Assembly: GCA_002400445.1 (NCBI GenBank)
Contig: DGQO01000263.1
Coordinates: 7,066 to 17,651 of the forward strand
Direction of reading: 5' to 3'
DNA from: Chitinophagaceae bacterium UBA4412
GTDB taxonomy: Bacteria; Bacteroidota; Bacteroidia; Chitinophagales; Chitinophagaceae
Length of the DNA stretch: 10,586 bases
Shown here: positions 7,024 to 10,586 of the stretch, piece after piece
Layout of the letters: each line of letters opens with the position of its first letter
How positions within the stretch are numbered: position 1 is the stretch's first letter
Position numbers and translations under genes: made by a program
The notes under the pieces: generated by a model
The model's database searches: none
What the model saw: the letters and a program-made list of their open reading frames with translations, nothing else
What the model was told of the DNA's origin: nothing

Positions 7024-8169
7024 ATGCTATTTCTCTCCCGCAAATTTCTTCCTTTTTTATTGCTGCTCGCTTTTGGATTTGGGACTGTAAAAGGTCAAAC
7101 GAATTTCATTATGAAATTTAAGCGCTCGGAAGTGTATTCAGGCATAGAAGTAGGATCTAAGGGAGTGAAGATGAGCGTGCTCGAAGTGGCTAAAAATGCT
7201 CAGCAAACCAATAGTTTTAATACGCTAAAGGATTCTGCTATTAATACAGATATCATCAGTTTTACAGCTTCCACTTTTACTGCTACACTCGATGCACTTA
7301 CCTTTTTATACCTGCGCAGCAGGAATGAGTACAAAATTTCACCGGAAAATATTTTTACCGTATTCAGCAGCGGAGTAGTGGTTCAGGCAGAAAAAGCAGG
7401 TAAAATTGATTTTATTAAAACGCTGGCAGACTCTTTTAAAATCCGGATTAATGAACCCGGCAGGCAGGTGCCGCTGGTAGATGTTACAGAAGAAGCCCGT
7501 TTGTCGCATCTAGGCATTGTGCCTGCGGCAAAAAGATTCAACACGTTTTTAATTGATATCGGCAGCGGAAACACGAAAGGAGGCTATTTTCCTAACGGCA
7601 ATACAACGGACATCCGGCTTTTTGATGTTTCTTGGGGTACTAAAAGTGTAACGAACAGTGCTGAAAAGAGACTTGGCGAAGATATTAGCCTGGCAAATTT
7701 TCAACGGCAGTTATACCGTGTGCTTGAAGGAGCAGCCAACAACGAAATTGTATATGCCGTAAACCTGAGCAACGGTTATAATATGAATGACAATATTGCT
7801 TTTAGCGGTGGTATTGCCTGGAGTGTAGCTACGCTTATAGCACCTGAACTTATGGATAACCCGGTAGTGCCGGTTACTTATGACGATGTTGAAAAATTTT
7901 ACCATCGGCTTTATGAAAACTTTAGTGCCTATCATGAAAAAGTACTTTCTGCAAAAGTGGAGACTGCCGATGAAAAATCTGCAGTGGAAAGGGAGGTGAG
8001 CAGGGTGCACAAAGTATTCGATCAGCGTTCGCTCCTTGCCGGTACGGGGCTACTCCTCAGGATCATGCGGCAGTTTGAAGGCATTGCTGAAAGAAAACAG
8101 TTTTACCTGGTAAAGAACGGGCAGGTAGGTTGGATATCTGCATATGTAGATCAGCATATTTCAAAATAA
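7024..8169 (+). CDS. Exported Ppx/GppA-like (ASKHA-fold) protein
   Basis: A 381-residue protein resembling the exopolyphosphatase/pppGpp phosphatase family. Family-like blocks appear in order. GIEVGSKGVKM (40-50) corresponds to the phosphate-1 loop (GIDIGSNxxR in Ppx). TEEARLSHLGI (from residue 155) matches the Ppx EEAR segment that carries the catalytic Glu. IDIGSGNTKGG (177-187) matches the second phosphate loop (DIGGGSTE). FSGGIAW (260-266) falls where the GTGGT motif is expected. Unusually, the protein begins with a clear signal peptide (about 1-24, cleavage near VKG/Q), pointing to export. ATG 7024 is chosen because it starts exactly at this signal peptide; the longer TTG 6979 reading would bury it. 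The next gene follows 17 bases later, suggesting an operon. Activity on polyphosphate is not shown; several loop residues differ from Ppx. Confidence 0.75.
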   Translation: MLFLSRKFLPFLLLLAFGFGTVKGQTNFIMKFKRSEVYSGIEVGSKGVKMSVLEVAKNAQQTNSFNTLKDSAINTDIISFTASTFTATLDALTFLYLRSRNEYKISPENIFTVFSSGVVVQAEKAGKIDFIKTLADSFKIRINEPGRQVPLVDVTEEARLSHLGIVPAAKRFNTFLIDIGSGNTKGGYFPNGNTTDIRLFDVSWGTKSVTNSAEKRLGEDISLANFQRQLYRVLEGAANNEIVYAVNLSNGYNMNDNIAFSGGIAWSVATLIAPELMDNPVVPVTYDDVEKFYHRLYENFSAYHEKVLSAKVETADEKSAVEREVSRVHKVFDQRSLLAGTGLLLRIMRQFEGIAERKQFYLVKNGQVGWISAYVDQHISK

Positions 8170-8186
8170 ACAGTGCCTGCCGCTTT

Positions 8187-9119
8187 ATGAAAGAAAACAG
8201 GATCTCTCTTCTTTTGTTGCTCTCTTTATCACTCCTCCTGCTGGCATTTGTGGGCCTATTTATTTGGGGCTTTTCCTTTTACCGCCAGCAAATTAAAGAT
8301 CCCATGAGCAGTACGATCATTGTAAAAGATTCATCTGCAATTGCCACAGGTATCCGGGATTCTTTACAAAAATTGTACTCCGGCACCATCGGGCGAATGA
8401 ATGAGGAAATGAGTTTTACCCGCAGGAATGTAGATTCTTTCCAGGTTAGTTTTGATGCCCGCCTTGCGGAATTCAACAAATTAAAACTAGAGATATCGGA
8501 AATTCTGGATAACCGTAATTCCAGCACAGGTGACCTGGCAACAGCCCGCAGAAAGATTGAAGAGCTTCAGCAACGGATAGGAGAATGGCAGAACAGGTAC
8601 AATGCCATAACCCAGGAAAATAAGCGGTTACAGCAGTTGCTGGCCCAGATGAAAAATGAACCATCGGCTGGAAATTCTCCCCGCTCAGGTGGGCAAATCA
8701 CAAGTGCTGCTGCTAATAACGTTTCCTCTGCAGCCCCGAGCCTTAGCGATCTTCACTTTAAAGCCATAAGAAATGCAGAAGAAGGTGGTAGGGAAACTTC
8801 CAGGGCAATAGAAACAGACAAATTGATGGGTTCGCTTGCCTGGAAATGTGCAGGCGCATCAGCGGCCGATGAAATTTATGTGGTAGTGCTACAACCAGAT
8901 GGTTCGGTAATGAAACAATCCGCCTGGGATATGGGCATGTTTGAAACCTCCAAAGGCCGAAAAATGTACTCCCTTAAACTTCGTTTTGACAATGTAGCCG
9001 GCGAAACCCGCAAGCTTCAATTTTCCCTGCCGGGAGAAAACTATCAAAAAGGCAATTACATTCTCCAGGTGTACCATAACGGCAAGATGGTAGCACAGTC
9101 TGCTCAGCAATTATCCTAG
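8187..9119 (+). CDS. Unrecognised single-pass membrane protein with coiled coil and beta-rich C-terminal domain
   Basis: I do not recognise this 310-residue protein by family. After a short basic N-terminus (MKENR), a very hydrophobic Leu-rich segment (about 6-30) forms a membrane anchor. A long charged helical region follows (about 40-160), with heptads and a clear coiled coil near ARRKIEELQQRIGEWQNRY. Next is a Ser/Ala/Asn-rich linker (about 160-190), then a compact domain (about 190-310) rich in alternating hydrophobic residues, with WDMGMFETSKGRKMYSLKL and a final strand YILQVYHNGKM. Orientation is probably N-in with the bulk outside, which would place it where the exported Ppx-like partner acts. 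ATG 8187 lies 17 bases after the previous stop and immediately before the anchor; the longer upstream reading overlaps the previous gene. Confidence 0.75.
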   Translation: MKENRISLLLLLSLSLLLLAFVGLFIWGFSFYRQQIKDPMSSTIIVKDSSAIATGIRDSLQKLYSGTIGRMNEEMSFTRRNVDSFQVSFDARLAEFNKLKLEISEILDNRNSSTGDLATARRKIEELQQRIGEWQNRYNAITQENKRLQQLLAQMKNEPSAGNSPRSGGQITSAAANNVSSAAPSLSDLHFKAIRNAEEGGRETSRAIETDKLMGSLAWKCAGASAADEIYVVVLQPDGSVMKQSAWDMGMFETSKGRKMYSLKLRFDNVAGETRKLQFSLPGENYQKGNYILQVYHNGKMVAQSAQQLS

Positions 9120-9212
9120 CAATTATTCGTGCAAATCATCCTGCATTCACTTTTAAATGATGAATCGTACAAAAATTACCTGCTTACAATGGTATGACAA
9201 CAGTCGGATGGA

Positions 9213-9232
9213 AAAATGACAATCGTCATTTG
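9213..9232. promoter_or_regulatory. Crp/Fnr-type operator-like palindrome
   Basis: AAATGAC (9214-9220) and GTCATTT (9225-9231) form a perfect 7-bp inverted repeat around AATC. The core is TGA-N6-TCA, the half-site spacing used by Crp and Fnr relatives. Its centre (9222.5) is about 42-44 bases before the start predicted from the -7 box at 9252-9259, the usual place for a class II activator site. Which Crp/Fnr protein would bind is not known; the receiver-fused regulator at 4519-5580 is one candidate. Confidence 0.45.
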
Positions 9233-9259
9233 CAGTTTTGCTATGCAGGTGCATCTTTG
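9229..9259 (+). promoter_or_regulatory. Putative Bacteroidota-type promoter
   Basis: TTTG (9229-9232) is followed after 19 bases by CATCTTTG (9252-9259), one mismatch from the -7 consensus TAnnTTTG. Spacing fits the TTTG-N19ish-TAnnTTTG layout known for this phylum. The predicted start is near 9264-9266. The -33 element overlaps the right arm of the palindrome. Confidence 0.4.
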
Positions 9260-9264
9260 TGCAA

Positions 9265-9426
9265 GAAAAATATCCAATCCAATATCCAGTTCATTTTCTA
9301 ATGAACATTAAATCCAAAAACGGTACTTGTGTATACAGTGCGATGTATATATGATGCGTTCGGACTAAACTACGAGGGAAAACCAAAATAAAGGGAAAGG
9401 CCGGTGTGAGTAGCGCTGGCTTTTTT
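9265..9426 (+). ncRNA. Candidate small RNA or terminated 5' leader
   Basis: A transcript of about 160 nt is inferred between the promoter-like pair (9229-9259) and the intrinsic terminator ending at 9426. It would start with an unstructured, A-rich stretch containing AATATCCA twice, followed by a perfect 7-bp hairpin with a 4-base loop (GTTCATT 9289-9295, AATGAAC 9300-9306). After a mainly A-rich middle, it ends in the terminator stem. It matches no RNA family I know. A 17-codon reading frame (9301-9354) lies inside it, so a peptide-coding leader is an alternative. The upstream palindrome would make it Crp/Fnr-controlled. Confidence 0.35.
9400..9426 (+). terminator. Rho-independent terminator
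   Basis: GCCGGTG (9400-9406) pairs with CGCTGGC (9414-9420) over 7 positions, including two G-T wobbles, around a 7-base loop, and is followed directly by six T (9421-9426). It lies 281 bases after the end of the membrane-protein gene and 172 bases before the OsmC gene. It may therefore end a separate short transcript or read-through from the upstream operon. The opposite strand has no T-run after the stem. Confidence 0.7.
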
Positions 9427-9519
9427 CATTGTGTTCCCCGGGCATCATTTGTTTCTTCAATTCCTGCATATACGTATTACCTCTTTTGTTCAAATGATGG
9501 AAACATCAAAATTGGCCCA

Positions 9520-9527
9520 TAATTTTG
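9520..9527 (+). promoter_or_regulatory. Likely -7 box of the OsmC gene promoter
   Basis: TAATTTTG is an exact match to the Bacteroidota -7 consensus TAnnTTTG. It lies downstream of the terminator and about 70 bases before the OsmC start, leaving a leader of roughly 65 bases. No good TTTG -33 element is at the normal distance; the nearest (9485-9488) is about 31 bases upstream, which may mean a weak or activator-dependent promoter. Confidence 0.4.
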
Positions 9528-9598
9528 TGTCCCGGCTTGAATACTGTAAAGCTGATTTTTTGATTGAGTAAAAGCAAAAAGATAAAACGCTACAGCAC

Positions 9599-10081
9599 AT
9601 GAACAACCAACATCATTACAAAGCCTCTATTACCTGGACGGGCAATAAGGGCGAAGGAACCAAAGGCTACAAATCTTACGACCGCAGTCACACACTTCAT
9701 ATTGCCCAAAAACCTGAATTGTTGCTTTCTTCAGATTCTGCTTTTAGAGGCGATCCGGAAAAATACAATCCAGAGGAACTTTTCCTTGCTTCTGTGGCGA
9801 GTTGTCACATGTTGTGGTACCTGCATCTTTGCGCAGAGCAAGGTGTAGTCGTAACAAATTACGTGGACCTGGCTACCGGTATTATGGCAGAAGATCCTAA
9901 GCATGGTGGAAAATTCACGGAGGTGATGCTGCATCCTCATGTGACTGTAGCAGATTCTTCAATGATTCAGAAAGCTACCGAGCTGCACAAAGAGGCACAT
10001 GAAAATTGCTACATTGCTAATTCCTGCAATTTTCCGGTGCTGCATCACCCGGTATGCAAGGTGGAGCTGAGCAAAGCATAA
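9599..10081 (+). CDS. OsmC family protein (peroxide-reductase-like)
   Basis: A 160-residue cytoplasmic protein of the OsmC/Ohr superfamily, whose members reduce organic hydroperoxides with a pair of Cys residues. The conserved block YNPEELFLASVASCHMLWYL carries the first Cys, C69, on the central helix after the NPEEL signature. The second Cys is C137 in HENCYIANSC, where OsmC proteins have the resolving Cys. A further Cys, C143, follows. The N-terminal beta-strands (HYKASITWTGNKGEGTKGY) match the OsmC fold. Length is close to the family norm. The start ATG 9599 follows an A-rich stretch ending in GCTACAGCAC. The gene stands alone on this strand after a terminator and a -7-like box, and converges with the META-domain gene 14 bases away. 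Whether the substrate is a lipid hydroperoxide or another peroxide cannot be told from sequence. Confidence 0.9.
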   Translation: MNNQHHYKASITWTGNKGEGTKGYKSYDRSHTLHIAQKPELLLSSDSAFRGDPEKYNPEELFLASVASCHMLWYLHLCAEQGVVVTNYVDLATGIMAEDPKHGGKFTEVMLHPHVTVADSSMIQKATELHKEAHENCYIANSCNFPVLHHPVCKVELSKA

Positions 10082-10095
10082 TTCAACAAGGCTTT

Positions 10096-10586
10096 TTATT
10101 TTTTCCTGCTAAAAATGATCATACTGTCATCGGCCAGGTAGAGATATAGTTTACCGTCGGTAAAAAAATAGTCAACGGTTTGCTCGCTTAGCCTGGGCAA
10201 AAGCTGGAAGCCATTCTTATTTGCACATAACATTTTTGTGCTGGCCAGGGAGGAAAAACGAATTTTATTTCCCAATAATTCAAAATCTCCTGCCACGGTA
10301 TTGCAGCCATCATGACCGCTCAGTTTTGCGGTTGAAAGATCGAAGCTCAATTGCGGAGCGCCTTTTGAAAACTGTGAAGCAAGAACAATCTCGTTATTTG
10401 TTTTCTCTAAAATCCAGGTACCCGCAATCTCTTTGTTAAACAGGTATTGGCCGCAGCCTTCATAGGTTTTTCCATTTGCTATCACTTTCACTTTTTTGTT
10501 GTAAGTGATGCCGCTTAGCGCATCAAGGCAGGCTTCGTTATAGAGTATAATTTCAATATTGCCCCCTGTGGCCACGCTCCTGAAAC
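10096..10586 (-). CDS. META/HslJ-domain envelope protein, 5' end outside the window
   Basis: Partial gene: the frame stays open to the window edge, so the N-terminus, where a lipoprotein or signal peptide would be expected, is missing. The visible 163 or so residues begin with a block ending C-L-D-A-L-S-G-I-T-Y and YEGCGQYL. This resembles the domain (COG3650-like) often placed before META domains. The META/HslJ domain follows from IAGTWILEK, with LSFDLSTAKLSGHDGCNTVAGDF and the Cys-bearing ASTKMLC, all standard landmarks. A C-terminal strand YLYLADDSMIIFSRK completes it. Family members are envelope or secreted proteins, some induced by heat or implicated in antibiotic tolerance, without a known catalytic activity. 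The GTG at 10575 could be a start but gives a truncated first domain, so it is unlikely. Confidence 0.83.
   Translation of the reverse strand, partial: FRSVATGGNIEIILYNEACLDALSGITYNKKVKVIANGKTYEGCGQYLFNKEIAGTWILEKTNNEIVLASQFSKGAPQLSFDLSTAKLSGHDGCNTVAGDFELLGNKIRFSSLASTKMLCANKNGFQLLPRLSEQTVDYFFTDGKLYLYLADDSMIIFSRKK

Larger units (their letters stand above)
9120..9598. other. Structured 479-base intergenic region
   Basis: No protein-coding gene is supported here. Contents in order are: a tandem AGCAATTAT (9106-9114 and 9118-9126) at the end of the upstream gene; a Crp/Fnr-type palindrome (9213-9232); a promoter-like pair (9229-9259); a tandem AATATCCA (9269-9276 and 9281-9288); a 7-bp hairpin (9289-9306); a terminator (9400-9426); a small GAAA-capped stem (9495-9508); and a second -7-like box (9520-9527) before the OsmC gene. 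There is no clear terminator in the 90 bases right after the 9119 stop. Confidence 0.6.

Noticed and set aside
9495..9508. Second palindrome TGATG-GAAA-CATCA upstream of the OsmC gene, considered as another Crp/Fnr site.
   Set aside because: The TGA and TCA cores are 8 bases apart instead of 6, so it does not fit the family spacing; it is more likely a small GAAA-capped stem or chance.
10573..10575. GTG as the true start of the META-domain gene.
   Set aside because: The frame stays open to the window edge and the N-terminal domain would be cut, so the gene is treated as truncated by the window.
1..10586. CRISPR array, insertion sequence, tRNA or other mobile-element signature.
   Set aside because: No regularly spaced repeats, transposase motifs, terminal inverted repeats or tRNA-like folds were seen.

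Overview
The window looks like chromosomal DNA from a Bacteroidota bacterium, probably of the Chitinophagaceae type. The grounds are the cbb3-oxidase gene order, A-rich translation starts without strong Shine-Dalgarno sites, TAnnTTTG-like promoter boxes, and protein families typical of that phylum. No mobile element, CRISPR array, rRNA or tRNA was recognised. Family assignments come from reading motifs by eye; no database search was possible.

Region 1 (3-4526, + strand) is the downstream part of a cbb3-type cytochrome c oxidase operon: a CcoQ-like peptide, a mono-haem CcoP with an extended N-terminus, the membrane ferredoxin CcoG, the assembly protein CcoH/FixH, a SafE/UreH-like membrane protein with the HCxGMCG motif, and a small unrecognised helical protein. 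The catalytic subunits (ccoN/ccoO) and ccoI/ccoS would lie off the left edge. Genes overlap or are separated by at most about 20 bases, so they are probably one transcript.

Region 2 (4519-6849, - strand) is a two-gene signalling operon, convergent with the oxidase operon and overlapping it by 8 bases. It encodes a soluble PAS histidine kinase and a response regulator whose receiver is fused to a Crp/Fnr-type DNA-binding module. The PAS domain has His and Arg at the positions aligned by eye with the haem-ligand His and distal Arg of FixL. The pair resembles a FixL-FixJ-FixK cascade shortened to two proteins and placed beside the oxidase it could control.

Region 3 (7024-9119, + strand) is a two-gene unit. 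The first product is a Ppx/GppA-like (ASKHA-fold) protein with a signal peptide, which is unusual for that family. The second is a single-pass membrane protein with a coiled coil and a beta-rich C-terminal domain, of unknown function.

Region 4 (9120-9598) is a structured 479-base intergenic region. It holds, in order, a Crp/Fnr-type palindrome, a promoter-like pair at matching spacing, a hairpin, and a rho-independent terminator. Together these suggest a small RNA of about 160 nt or a terminated leader. A second promoter-like box then precedes an OsmC-family gene (9599-10081).

Region 5 (10096-10586, - strand) is the 3' part of a gene for a META/HslJ-domain envelope protein that runs off the right edge.

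The unifying hypothesis is low-oxygen or redox adaptation: terminal oxidase biogenesis, a candidate oxygen- or redox-responsive two-component system, a Crp/Fnr-box-linked candidate small RNA, and a peroxide-reductase-like OsmC protein.
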